This document shows positions 34,868 to 46,789 of a DNA stretch of 49,565 nucleotides, in pieces. The first letter of the stretch is position 1. Each line of letters opens with the position of its first letter. Position numbers and translations under genes: made by a program. Under the pieces are notes generated by a model. The model saw only the letters and a program-made list of their open reading frames with translations. It was not told where the DNA came from and did no database searches. Origin of the DNA: Triparma columacea (lineage: Eukaryota > Sar > Bolidophyceae > Parmales > Triparmaceae); contig BRYA01000408.1 in assembly GCA_030267965.1 (NCBI GenBank), forward strand, positions 1 through 49,565. Direction: 5' to 3'.

Positions 34868-35551
34868 TTACTGCTCTTTCTTACTGCCGAACATTTTTTT
34901 GAAAGGGCTTAACTTCTTCTTCTCCTTCCCAGGGCTCCTACTGCTAATCTCAGCTTCTTCGCTCACAGTGTCAAGCCCTAGTGACTTGGGTCTCTTGGTG
35001 GGGCTCGGAGTCCTATTCAGCTTAATGCTCATCCTCCTATTTTGTTGCTCCTGCTTCCTGTTTACGACCCTTCTCACAGCGTACCAGGTGCAAAGTGTCG
35101 CCACCCCCCCATAAGTCACCATGTTCTTGCGTGCCTTTGAAGAAAACACAAAGAGAGAGACAAGCAACAGAACAAAAATGTTGAAAGACGAAGGGTTAGG
35201 AAGGAACGCATAAACTACCTTGGAGAACGAAACAGGTTCGACAACTTTGGGAGCCTCGTCCTCAACTGGCGGGGAGCAAAGGGAGGAAGAGATTGAGGAA
35301 GGAAGGTAAGAGTTGATGGAGGAACACAGGGAGAGAGAGGCGTCAGCATCGCCCCCCCCCCCTCCTTGGGAGGGAGAAGAGACTGGGACGGGAGGAGACG
35401 GAGGATAGTACTCCGAGTTCTTTCTGCCAACAACTCCATCAGGCATCTCCGATTGGTGAGAAGAGGTTACTGTGCTTGCATCCTCTGCAGTGACAAGATG
35501 GGTACCTGCCAACATGCACAATAGACAGATTACATACAACACGACCAACAT
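34868..35551 (-). CDS. Signal-peptide protein of unknown function
   Basis: I read two exons (35551-35219, 35134-34868) giving 199 residues. The ATG at 35551 starts a clear signal peptide (MLVVLYVICLLCMLAGTHLV). A Ser/Pro/Gly-rich low-complexity stretch follows, then a possible short hydrophobic segment TYGGVATLCTWYAVRRVV with Arg/Lys after it, and a strongly basic tail with SPTKRPKS and KKKLSPFKKMF. I recognise no family. The 84-bp intron (35218-35135) has no stop and a length divisible by three; read through, it would add FNIFVLLLVSLFVF, a good membrane helix. Both forms are open, so the protein could be soluble or membrane-bound depending on splicing. Confidence 0.65.
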   Translation of the reverse strand: MLVVLYVICLLCMLAGTHLVTAEDASTVTSSHQSEMPDGVVGRKNSEYYPPSPPVPVSSPSQGGGGGDADASLSLCSSINSYLPSSISSSLCSPPVEDEAPKVVEPVSFSKVVYAFLPNPSSFNIFVLLLVSLFVFSSKARKNMVTYGGVATLCTWYAVRRVVNRKQEQQNRRMSIKLNRTPSPTKRPKSLGLDTVSEEAEISSRSPGKEKKKLSPFKKMFGSKKEQ

Positions 35552-35889
35552 TTTAATATGAAACTCGTTGTTTTGGAAAGGAAGGAAACAAACTGAGGGG
35601 TGAAGGGTGGGGGGATCCCGAGGGTCAGGACCATGAAGTGGAAATAATGGAAAGTAAGTAAATCCACGCGCATCAAAGGGCAACATTAAAAAGAAAGAGC
35701 TACGGAAACCGGAGAACAGGGGTAAGATGGGGTCAGACAACACGGGAAATCAACTCACATTGTTTGTTTGGACAACTTGTGGGCAAGGGCAAAGCGGCCG
35801 GGTCACTCCATTTTGAGAACCGAATTTTAATTCCAAAGGAGAATTCGAGGAACGAAACGAGCTGATCAGCACAAAAATAGAAATCTGGT
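35552..35889. other. Divergent intergenic region
   Basis: 338 bp lie between the signal-peptide gene (minus) and the lipid-binding-protein-like gene (plus). It should contain both promoters. No separate gene is supportable. Confidence 0.5.
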
Positions 35890-36610
35890 ATGGGCAATGT
35901 ATGCGGCGGAAAGGCACAAGAGGGCGATGTAATGGTCCCTGTGGGAATTTCAGATGAAGACCTTATGGAGGTTGAGGTCAGTACGAGCAATAGTGAGGCC
36001 GCGGCCGACAGCGGATTGTCTGGGGAAGTTGATTTGGACGCGTTCAACGGTAAGCGAGGGCGGGAGGCGCACTCATGTTTAGGAAAATCTTTGGAGGTCT
36101 TGTTGTTGTTGATGAGACGACAACCACAGCGACAGCGACGACGAATTAATTGCCCTATTTTAACCCTCCACCCCCGATGCAGGCACTTGGGTTCAATCAA
36201 GGACCGAAGGCCTAGAGGAGTTCTTCACTCACATGAAAGTGCCGTGGATGATTAAAAAGCTAATATTGAAAGTGACGCCGAAGCAGCAAATAGAATTCTC
36301 GAAGGAGGGCTTCAGCATCCAAATGTCAGGGGGTCCCAAGACGCCCAAGCCTGAGGTTGGGAAGTGGGGGGAGAGCTTCTCCCACACGAACCCCAGAGGA
36401 CTGCCAGTTACCTTGCTCATCAAGTTGGCCAAGGATCCAGTCCTTGGCACTTGTGTGAAGGGTAGAAGCGAACACAAGGAAGGTGTCGACCTTTTCACTC
36501 GCTACATGCAGGGCGATGAAATGGTTCTGGAAATAGGACCTAAGAGGAGCCTTATAGAGGACGGCAAGGTGATGAAGTGTCGAAGGTATTTCAAGAGGTC
36601 GGCCAAGTAA
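35890..36610 (+). CDS. FABP/lipocalin-like lipid-binding protein with N-terminal lipidation motif
   Basis: Two exons (35890-36049, 36183-36610) give 195 residues. MGNVCGGK at the start is a textbook N-myristoylation site with a Cys at position 5 suitable for palmitoylation. An acidic linker (about 15-52) leads to a calycin-type domain: GTWVQSRTEGLEEFFTHMKV, made across the splice, has the Gly-x-Trp and helical lid of fatty-acid-binding proteins, and strands such as QQIEFSKEGFSIQMSG and VLEIGPKRSLIEDGKVMKCR follow to the end. The domain is about 140 residues, close to the FABP size. I infer a membrane-tethered carrier of a fatty acid or other hydrophobic ligand. The Arg-x-Tyr carboxylate pair of FABPs could be in CRRYF at the end, but I cannot be sure. 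Confidence 0.7.
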
Positions 36611-36703
36611 TTTTTCAAAGGAGAAAGACGAAGACTATTCAAAAATTGATTGCACTTATATACCTTCCAACGCACTACACCCCTTGGACCAGGCACATTA
36701 TTA

Positions 36704-37578
36704 TTAGATACTCTCTCCCATGCCAATTCCAATTCCCAAACCGTTAGTCAAGCCTCCGCTCCTCTTTTGCATCTCAAGGTCCACAGCCCAGAGGGCGGCA
36801 CCGCATGCGTTTCCAAGGCAGAAAAAGCTAGGCCCAATCACAGGGACAAGCTCCAACAAGAGGCACATTGCCCCAAACTCAAAGTGGGGGTTGGAAAGGA
36901 TCTTCTGGGGGGCAATTTTGGAGCAGCCATTGCCGACGACTAGGGCCCGCTGCGACGAGGATGCCATCCCGCTCGCGTCATAGTACATTGCCATCAGATC
37001 CCAACCGCAGGAGACGGCGTTTATGAGCAGGTAGGCCACGGTTCCCACGACAGGGAAGACATTGAGAGGAAGAGTAAGAATCTGAAGCACCAAAGAAGGG
37101 GTGAAACAGCACAGCATGGATTCCATGAAGGTCGGTGCCGTAAAATGCGCCTGCCATCCGCCCTCGTCTTTAAGAACTGCGATAAATATGTCTTCCTGGA
37201 GCTTGGCGAGGATCAGCTTACAGAGAACGTACAAAATAATAACAGCCTCTGTGGGTGGGTTGGGGTGGTGAGGGGTGAGAATAGGGGGGGGAGGGGAGAA
37301 GATATAACACACAAAGAGCCAAACTTACCGATAAGCACCGCCAGGACGGCCAAGGTCCACCCCACCTCCCCCCCCCCAAAGCTATCAGCCTGAGACTTGA
37401 GTGTGCTCGCCATGAGAATGATCAGAACGACAATTCCCACCACGATGGCCATCAAAATGTAGCAGATCCACATCGTCCAAAGTCGGGGGTGACTTAGAAG
37501 GTATATTTGGCCTTTCCATGGGTAACTTCTTGGACGAATGGAGGAACCCATTATATTCAAAGAGTCGTTTTGACCCAT
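36704..37578 (-). CDS. EI24-like multi-pass membrane protein
   Basis: Two exons (37578-37329, 37248-36704) give 264 residues from the ATG at 37578. Open frame continues upstream, and a short 5' exon near 37680-37740 is possible, so the N-terminus is uncertain. Hydrophobic helices lie at about 25-55, 70-95, 120-155 and 205-240. The pattern LPLNVFPVVGTVAYLLINAV, then FGAMCLLLELVPVIGPSFF and NACGAALWAVDLE matches the EI24/CysZ family (two Pro-x-x-G turns in hydrophobic helices). In animals and fungi EI24-type proteins sit in the ER and act in autophagy or membrane handling; in bacteria CysZ moves sulfate. Which applies here cannot be told from the sequence. It converges on the lipid-binding-protein gene with only 93 bp between stops. 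Confidence 0.7.
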
Positions 37579-38045
37579 ATCCGTCAGAACAGCAGAGATG
37601 AGAGCAACGAAGGAAGAAGGAAGGACCAATGCTGCGACAGATGCCCGGTTTAGTTTTTCTTGAAGTCAAGCTCACTGAAGAGCGGGTGATCAGCGAATAG
37701 AGAAAAGTCCTGAAAGTCAGGCCTGAAAATCCGGTCCAAGGTCCAAACTCTCTGTTAGGCAGACAACATATTTATTGTCATTTCCACCTCCAAACTGGAA
37801 TTCGATCGTACGAATCTCCACAGAAATATCCACCAGCAAGCCTCGCATTGTGACCAGACCGATTAAAAAAAGAGTCGAGGCCTCGGCAGCCTCAATTTAA
37901 CATTTACCTGAGCCTCCCAACTCACGAAGTGGGGGGGACTTTTTGCCTGTTTTCAAGACACTTCAGTCTCTCTCGATAGAACCCCCCTCTTCCAACCCCA
38001 TTCCACCCCCCCCGTTATCCTTCCCCTTTCATTCGCGAGGTCAGG
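37579..38045. other. Divergent intergenic region
   Basis: 467 bp lie between the EI24-like gene (minus) and the channel gene (plus). A minus-strand open stretch at about 37670-37740 might be a short first exon of the EI24-like gene, joined through a 44-bp intron, but that is shorter than the other introns and I do not assert it. The rest should hold both promoters. Confidence 0.4.
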
Positions 38046-41000
38046 ATGGGAAAATTTTCATTTCTCCCTGGGTGCGGTGTGGGGCAGTCTCCTGACAAGG
38101 CTGCTGTCTACATTGATAGTTCGAGTGGATCATCTTCCTCAGAAGATAACAATATGAAGGAGGTTAACGTGCATAGTTGGATGTTGCCCTTTAGCACGTT
38201 TAGGAACACATGGAGCATGTTTATCTTCGTTGTGATTGTGTACAATTGTATCATGACACCCTTTAGGTAGGCTTTCCGGCCAGCGCGCTTTTGGACCCTT
38301 AGGCAGGCCCAAAGTACCACCAGCAGTCCCGAAAATCGACCCCTAACCCGCCCCTCTCTTCCTTCTCTCTTTCCAGGATCTCCATCCTAACAGACCTTAA
38401 TTTAGAGACTTCCACTATTGTCCTCGCTGACTACCTCTTCGACGCAATATTCGTTATAGACACAATTCTTTACCTTTACTTCCCGTTCATCGATGAGGCG
38501 ACCGGCAACATCGTGACGGACAGGAAGATTATTAGGGCTAAATACAGAAAAAGTTGGACCTTCATCATCAACATAGCAGCATGCCTGCCCATTGTCATGT
38601 TCATTCCGACCATGGCCGGATTCGAGGAGGATGCCATACCTAGGGACACAGTAAATATGTTAAGAATGGTGAGTGCGCTGCGGATTAGTGTTCTATGCGG
38701 ATTAGTGGAGTGTGATCCTTCTTTTCCCTTGTGTGCGTGTGATGCGTGTCTTCTTGCGAGGTTTCCCCATCTTCTTTACCCTCCCTCACTCGTCCCACTC
38801 CCTCTCTTAGATTCGAATTCTTCATATATTCCCGCTATTCCTTGAGCTGAAGACGTACATGGGCCGAAGAAGACAAGTGAACGAGTCCATGTTCCGAATG
38901 ATCATGATCCTCTTCTTTGCCGTTTTGGGTCTGAGCATTCTCGGCTGCATCTACTTCTACATGAGCGTCAGTTACTACGAGGAACCTGGCGGTAATTCCC
39001 CCAAGAGCTACTTCTGCGACTCGTGAGTAAATTTACGAATTGAACGGGACACAGTGGCATGTTATTCTGACCCCCCCACCCCCACCCCTTCCCCTCGCAG
39101 GCTCAACAACTATAGTACGACTGACCAACGCATCAAATTTCTAGACGAACAAGATACCTGGGTAGGGGGAGACCCTGTGATCCTAGCTAAAGTTCGTCAA
39201 ACCCAGGGGTGCCACTACGGTCTATTCTTCATCAGATCCATTTACTACATGATGCAGACTATCTTCACCATCGGCTACGGAGACGATGTCGTGCCCAACG
39301 GGGAAAACGAGAGAGAAATGTTTATGGCTTGCTGCTTCATGCTCGTTGGGGTGTTCGGGTACGGCCTCATTATTGCCAACATGACCTCCGTTCTCGCCAA
39401 CATTGACGTGGTGAGCATGAGGTACAGGCACGAGATGGACATGCTGAGCAAATGGATGGTCATCAGGAGCATGCCCGACAGCCTGAGAGAAAGGATCAAC
39501 ATTTACTTCCACTACGTCTTCAGGAAGCAGAGGGGAATGCTAGATAAGGATCTATTCCACGACCTCCCATTTACCCTGAAGAACCAATTCGCCCAGATGC
39601 ACAACGACATGATCATTAAGGTGCCCTTCTTCAACGCAGACATTAGATCCGAACACTTCATTTATACAATATCCAACGCCCTCGAGGATCGCATTTACGC
39701 CCCTAGCTCCTACCTTATGTACCAGTTCGAGACACAGAGGGAGCTCTTCATTGTACTGAGCGGCCGGTGCGACATTCACATTAAGGGGACTAAGGATGCG
39801 GTGAGCTCGCTCACCCCTGGGGACTTTATCGGGGACTACCAGCTTCTCTTTGGTACCGTCAACCAAGTGGGGGTCTGGACGCCCGACTTTACTGAGGTCC
39901 TTGTGCTGACCTTTGACGCCTTCGAGGAATTCTGCGACAACCCCGCTTTTGCCTTTCTCAATTTCAGGGAGTTGGGTTGCAACTTCAGAAACTCGGATGA
40001 TAAGGGGGCCATCGACACGTTAGCAAATTACGACCAGTTCATTAAAAAACTGACGGCCATGGTATCGACAGTGAAGAAGGGGTCAAAAAATAACAAGCTA
40101 AAGGATATGATGCAGAAGGCCGAAGTTGTTGTCCACGGTATCATGGTCTATCCGCATGACAAGGTCCACGTCTACTGGGACATTCTATTGCTAGCCACCA
40201 AGACCCTTTACTGCATAATGGTTCCGGTGCGAATATGCTGGAATTTGACGGACGGAGGTTTCAGCGATGACGTCAAAGGACTCGACGGGCTGAAGGACAG
40301 TTTCGACATGAGCCTCATCCTTGAGTACATTTTTGACATTGCATACTGGCTTGACATGTTAGGCCAAATGTACTGCTTTGCATACGTCGACCACGACATG
40401 GGCAGTGAGGTCGTCGTGGACAGACAGATGATAGCAACCAGGTACAAGAATTCGCAAAGGTACTCCTTTGATATTATCACGGCCATCCCCTACGATATCC
40501 TGGGGGGTGCGTTCGGTTACTGGAGTTTGTGGAGGATTCCGAAGATGCTGCGCATTACGTACATCTTCAACAACGTAAATAGACTCCAGAAGCATTTTGA
40601 AGACTCGATGCAGGTGACGCTCACAGAGACTCATGTTTCTGTCATCATCATGTCTATCTCAACCCTGGTTCTCATCCTCTGGTCGTCGGTCGGTTGGAAC
40701 ATTAGCAGGAACATGGAGAGCGACAAGGACAATAGGGAAAACTTCATGAAGTCAGTCTACTGGAGTTTCACCACCTTCACCACTGTGGGGTACGGCGACA
40801 TCACTCCCAACTCTCAGTCCCAGACGATTTACGCAATTATAATTGGGGCCTTCGGTGCCATCATATGCGCCGCTATTATTGCAAACGTCACGTCCTTTGT
40901 CCACGACGTCGACGTGTCCGAGGACAATGTTGAGCACAAGGTTAACTGCCTTAAGTGGTTCCTTGAGGGTCACAATGTCTCCTTCGAATTTATAGAGAAG

Positions 41001-44000
41001 GTACAAGATTACTTCGACCACGTGGAAAGGGACCAAGAAGGGCTGAACGAGGACACTATGCTCGTGAGCTCTGTCCCTACCCACCTCCGCCATGATATCC
41101 TTGTGCACATTACTTCGCCGATGGTGCTTAAGTCCAATTTCTTCAAAGGCTGCGAGAGCGGCTTCCTGCGGAAGATGATGCTGAGTCTCGAGCAGAATTT
41201 CTATTCTACGCTCTTTATGATTATGAACAAGTCACCTGCGACTGGAATGTACTTCATCAAGAGCGGAATCGTCGAGATGATGACTGACAAAAATGGAATC
41301 CTCATCTTGAATACTAGGCTTACGGCTGACGACTCTTTCGCAGAGGGTAGCTTGCTGGAGCACTGGACCGAGAACCCTTTCGTGGCGAGGGCAGGAACTG
41401 ATTGTGAGCTTTGGTTTTTGAGCAGAAGTAACTTCAACACCCTGGTGAACGACTTCCCTGAAATCAGGTCCAAGCTGAAGGAGCTGACCAACAAGGCCAA
41501 CGAAAGCAAAAAGAGGTCGTGCACGATACTCAAGAAGCAGACCATTTTACTGAGCAGCGAGAAGGTGCAGCTCACCAAGTTTTTCGTCCACCCCGACAAC
41601 TTGTTCATCAATGTTTGGAAGGGCGTTGTCCTACTTTTCACCCTGAACAGCCTCATCATGGTCCCCTTCCGCACGGCCTTCTTAGAGAACTACGAACTTT
41701 CTGCCAGCATTGCCTTCGACTACATCGGCGATTTAATCTTCCTCGCTGACTCTGTCATACAGATGAACTTCCTCGGCTACTACGACGATGGACACTTGAT
41801 AATCGACGCCAAGCATATCCGCGAACACTTCAAGAAGTCGGGATTCTACTACGGGCACATTATGTCGGCGTTGCCACTGGATTTCATCGCATTCTTTGTG
41901 ACGCCGTTCTGCCCCTTTGGAAAGCTTCAGCTCTGGAGTCTACTGAGGCTGAACAAGTGCTTTAGGATACGGGAAGTGTCACGGATGACCACTGACTTGG
42001 AGGCGGCAGCCAGCAGGGGCGGAATCAAGTTGAACAAAAACGGGCTGAGGGTTTCCAAGCTCATTATAGTGATTTTGATCTCCGCCCATTGGCTCGGAGG
42101 AATCTTTTTCATCCTCGGCAATGCAGACCAGTACTCGGGGGGAATGGAGGACTCTTCAGAACCCAGGAACTGGCTCCAGGCGCACGGGAACTTGGTGCCA
42201 GCCAACGTCACCTGCTCTTCAAGTGTGACCCCAACGAGTGACACGCTACGGAGCCAATACGTCGCGGCGCTTTACTGGGCCGTTGCCACCTTAACGACTG
42301 TGGGCTACGGCGATGTGACGGCCGTCTCTAACAACGAGGTCTTCTTTGCTACCATAGTCCTAATTTTGGGAACAGGAATTTACACCATTGTGATCGCAAA
42401 TCTGGAGGACATCGTCTCACAACTTGATGTGACGTCCTCTCTGTACAAGATGAAGAGGGACAGCATTACCGATTACATGGACATGCAAGGCCTCCCCCAT
42501 GAGCTCAAGCAGAAGGTGAACAGCTACTACAACGTTTGCTGGACGACTCAAAAGGGTATCAACGGGAAGAAGTTGCTCAACTACATGTCAAGGGCCATGA
42601 GAAGCGAGCTTCTCTTTGAGATGTTGAACGACTTGATGAGCCAGATGTTCTTCATTAAGGATTGCACCAGCGACTTTGTGAGCATAGTTTTAGAGAGGCT
42701 GACCTTTGACATATACACCAAAGGTGACATTCTTTTTCGCTGCGACGAGCAGGCCGATACCGTCTTCATCATTCACTCCGGTGATGTTGACTTGCTGACG
42801 GGCGACGGAGTCAAGTTCAAGACGGTTAGTAGCAGTATTTTAGGCGACGGTAACTTCTTCTTGAGGGAGCCCCATATTTGTACGGCAAAGGCGGCCTCCA
42901 ACTGCGAGATCTTCCAGCTCACCTTCGAGGACTTTTGGACTTGCTTGCACCACGGTTCGCTGTCAACATCCTACTTAGATTACCTCGAGGAGAATCAGAA
43001 GTCCCTCCACAAGTTTAGCGCAATGGTCAACAAGATGAAGAACAACTTAAACAGCAGCAAGATGGCCAAGATGATGGACACCGGCCAGGATGATAGCATA
43101 CCCAAACATATCATCCTGCCAAACAGCAAACCAAGGAGAATATGGGATTCTGTTGCCTGCCTTCTAACGACCGTTCTCGTCGTGATCATCCCCTACAGAA
43201 TTTGCTTCGCAGACAAAAAATTCGCCGCCGTGTGGCTGGTAGTCGATATTTTGCTGGACTTATTCTTCGTTGTGGATATTTACCTGAGAATGAAGCACTT
43301 TGCGGAAATGAAGGACGGGTAAGTGCTGGATGGGTGGGGTGGTGTTTGGAGGGGGAGGAAGGGAGGAAGGGAGGAAGGGAGGAAGGGAGGAAGGGAGGAA
43401 GGGAGGAAGGGAGGAAGGGAGGAAGGGAGGAAGGGAGGAAAGGAAGAAACACACTTACACGAAAATCAATACTGACATACTGCCCCCTTTCCCACCCCCT
43501 CTTCCAGATTTGTCGTGACGAAGGAATCGGAGTTCAGAATCATGTACATGCACGGACACTTCAAGCTCGACGTGCTTTCTGTCGTTCCTCTTTCCTACAT
43601 CTGCCTCATCTTCGTCGACAACATGCAAACCATCGCGACTTTGAGGTTGCTTCAGTGCATAAGAGTCGCCAGGTTCACCTACTACCTTGATGCCATCGTT
43701 GTCAGCCTCGCCGAGTACGGCAAGATTGCCATTTCCACAGCGATCCTTCGTATCATCCAGATGTTTGTCCTCGTCCTGTTCCTTTGCCACTGGTTCGGCT
43801 GCGCCTACTTCTACATCGCCATGATGACAGGTTTCGAGGAGATTGACGGCTCCCCCTCCTCCTGGGTCGTCGAGGATGGAAAGGCCGAGAACGGAGAGGA
43901 CGAAATTAACAAAGGTCTCAGCTACCTCAGGAGTTTCTACTGGGCTCTCTACACCCTTTCCACCGTAGGGTACGGCAGTGTCCCTTGCAACACCATACCA

Positions 44001-46139
44001 GAGAGGCTCTTTGCCATGATCGTCATGGCAATAGGCGCCGTCATTTGCGACGCTGGCATAACAGCCGTTTTGACCTCGTTGATTAGCAACAAGGACCACC
44101 AGGCTGGGACTAATCAAAGGCGGATCGAGTGCTGCAGGAGGTACATGAAGAGCACTTTCGTCGAGAAGGACTTTCAGAACAGGATAATGGACTTTTACGC
44201 CTACGCCGACTCTGACTTGAAGAACCTAGACGAGGGCGAAATCCTTGAAGACATCAGCGTTCCCGTTACGAGGAGCATTCTATTTCACTTCTGCTACACA
44301 CCCTTGAGGAAGGCCAGCTTCCTGACTGGAAAGAGTGACGGTTTTGTTAGTAGTGTGATCAACCAGCTCACACCTTATATCGCTGTCCCTGGAGAGAAGC
44401 TTTCTGAGATAGGAAAGGAATGCGTCAAAATTTATGTCATGCAGAGAGGCAGAGCGATCATGGAGGATAGCACCCACGGGCATAAGGAGAACGTCACTGC
44501 CGGCTATGTTATCGGGCACGACGTGACCGAGGCAAACATGAAGTGTAACGGAAAGCTCGTGAAGGGCGTCGAGGTAAACTTTGTTGAGGTCAAGAACTTG
44601 GCAAAGGGATCCGGCGACCCGTACTGTCTCTTAAAGTGCGGCTATAAGAGCTGCATGTCCACGATTAAGAAGACTAAGTACTGGAACGAGACCTACACGA
44701 TGAAACTGGTCAAGAGTGAAAGTGGCGAGAACGGAATGACAGCCACTGAGTGCGAAGTAACCCTGATGGGCTGGCAGAAGAGAAGCGGGCATTACAAGTT
44801 TGGGAGCTTCAAGTTCGAACTGGACGATGGAATTAATGACGGGGACGGCAAATTGTCTTTCAAGGACTACACAATTAAGGACGACCAGGGGAACAAGGGT
44901 GGCGTCCTCAAAATGGGTGTGAGATATTACGATTTGGCCCCCAAGGACATTGCCGAAACGCACCAGGTCACCGTCACGTGCAAAAGCTACTGCCACCTTT
45001 ACACGTTGGATGCTCATAAGATAAATACGCTGGAACAATACTATGTGGCCAGTAAGTTCGAGAAGTTGAGAAAGAGGCTTCCCAAAGTAGACCCTGAGGA
45101 CGAGTACACTGAGTTTTGCGCAAACGAGGAGAAACTAATGTGGAGAAGACCGAGCAGACCAGTCTTAACCTTGAATCGAAAGCGTAGGCTGGGCGCTTCC
45201 CCAGCCCCGATCGAGGAGGACGAAGAGGAAGACGAAGAGGAAGACGAAGGCGATTCCACCGGTGAGAGCAGGGGCGGAGACAAACTTGCCCCGCTGAGCC
45301 CTTCAATGACTGGAAGGGTTAAGCTTCCTAGCTTGGAGAAGGCCGACATCGAAAGAGCCAAGAGCACGAAAATCGGCAATGACCAGCCACCACAGCAGAG
45401 ACAGAGCTTGAGGTTGGAAGTACAAAGGTCAGAACTTGACGAGCTGGAGAAGGCCCCGATGGTCAACATGAAGAGAAGAAGCACTGTGACCGGGCAGGCC
45501 CTCATGGTGGACACGGGGCTGAGCAGGCAGGAAAGCATACAGGCAATCTTGAACATGGGCTCAGGGAAGAGACTAGACGAATCCAATATTGAGCCGGCAA
45601 GCCCTGGACTCGACGAGAGCAACCACGGTGTCATCAAGAGGAAGCAAGTGAGAATGGACACGCAAGAGTTCACACAAAGAATCAAGAGAAGGAATAGTGT
45701 GAGCGTCGACCCTGCTGATCTCGCATCGGCTGTCAGCGGGCAGAATGTTGGAGGAAAGAGGAAAACCGAAATGATCAGAGAATTAAAGAAGAGCACCTGG
45801 GCTGGCAGTGGAAAGATCAGGGGCAAGACCATGAGCATATCAGGGAGGGGCAACGACTTCTTGACGCAACAAATGATGGGGGCAATTCCAACCAGTGAAG
45901 AATTAGCAGCGATGAAAGGCGCGGGGGGGGCAGATTCTCCGCATAACAGCCCCAAGATGATGGCGAGAGGAAGCGGCAGAAAACAGGGAAGCATGAGCAA
46001 GAGGAGGGCAAGCCTCCTGGAGAGGGCCGAGACCATCACCATCAAGAAAGACTGGGACAACGTGGCCACGGTTGATGGCATGATCTATGACAAGACCAAA
46101 CCTAACAAGTTCTGCATAGACTGGTCTCAGGGGCACTGA
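38046..46139 (+). CDS. Single-chain four-repeat CNBD potassium channel with C2 domain
   Basis: Five exons (38046-38266, 38377-38668, 38811-39022, 39101-43318, 43508-46139) give 2524 residues. Four homologous repeats each have S1-S6, a C-linker and a CNBD-like region. The pore filters are TIGYGDD (Gly about 300), TVGYGDI (805), TVGYGDV (1310) and TVGYGSV (1802), all potassium type. S4 segments are weakly charged (RITYIF, RLNKCFRIREVSRM, RLLQCIRVARF). The CNBDs have lost the conserved Arg of the phosphate-binding cassette: GDFIGDYQLLFGTVN in I, FAEGSLL followed by NPFVARA in II, LGDGNFFLREPHICTAKA in III. In IV a C2-like domain (about 2000-2115, with DPYCLLKC and YWNETY) follows the strand GYVIGHD and is itself followed by HQVTVTCKSYCHLYTLDAHK, a terminal CNBD strand. 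The last 330 residues are disordered, acidic then basic. This resembles the pseudotetrameric CNGK channels of sperm and protists. It would conduct potassium across a membrane, gated by voltage or lipid/calcium rather than, or besides, cyclic nucleotides. Confidence 0.93.
43354..43445 (+). repeat. GGAAGGGA microsatellite in channel intron 4
   Basis: About eleven copies of an 8-bp purine unit in the intron 43319-43507. The unit is wholly G and A on the coding strand. A C/T-rich tract precedes the CCAG acceptor on the far side, so splicing signals are intact. Confidence 0.9.
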
Positions 46140-46274
46140 AACGTAGGTAGTTGCAGCGAAATGGGACAAAAGCAAAGCCAATTGTTGTATTTTAAACGAT
46201 TCGTTATAAACAATTTTTGTTAAGCGTACAGTCGCTTGACCGAGTAAAGCTGGTCACTCAGATATTGTTGTGCT

Positions 46275-46550
46275 AAGAGCAGCTATTAATGAAGTCACGT
46301 ACATTACTCGCCCTATATATTCGGAAACTAGAACACTAGAGCGACACTGCATTAGATTTTCAGAGGTATTCTTGACGCGCAACGCATATAAACATTGGGA
46401 ATGAGATGGTGAAATCAGCTTCAACATGGTAGTGCCTTTTTGTACCGAGCTCATCTATTATTGATGTCAGGTAGACTACACGACCTACATATTCCGGGTC
46501 TAGCACACTAGAGCAACCCCGCATTCGCGTTTCAAAGGTGCTCTCCTCCG
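46275..46550. repeat. Diverged direct duplication, offset about 172 bp
   Basis: Two copies share landmark words in the same order: CATTACTCGCCCTATATATTCGG, then ACTAGAGC, then a GCATT word in the first (about 46305-46375), and TACACGACCTACATATTCCGG, ACTAGAGC and GCATT in the second (about 46477-46545). ACACTAGAGC sits at 46333 and 46505. The copies are perhaps 70-75% alike. No coding capacity is apparent. Confidence 0.7.
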
Positions 46551-46789
46551 TCTTGCTGTTGTAGTTAGTAAAGATATCCTGTCTCCTCGTCCTTGTACCT
46601 CTCCCATCCCTTATTCCCGACCGTAACCGGTTCCTCCACCGCCGCAACCAAGTGAGACTCGGGGTTACGAGCTCGCTACTTCCTAGTAATAACTTGAACT
46701 TCGACGGACACTTCTAGGCATCACACTTTAGTAGTGTGTTACGATAAAGAGGTTTGTTGGATTTGGGGGTGGGAGACTGAGGGTAAGGG

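Noticed and set aside
37660..37745. Extra 5' exon for the EI24-like gene through a 44-bp intron
   Set aside because: The frame and phases can be made to fit, but the intron would be half the usual length and no start codon is found in frame.
43186..43454. Pro/Phe/Leu/Ser repeat peptides opposite channel intron 4
   Set aside because: Translation of the intronic GGAAGGGA microsatellite.
45041..46081. 346-codon minus-strand open frame under the channel C-terminus
   Set aside because: Ser/Leu/Pro-rich shadow of the disordered channel tail.
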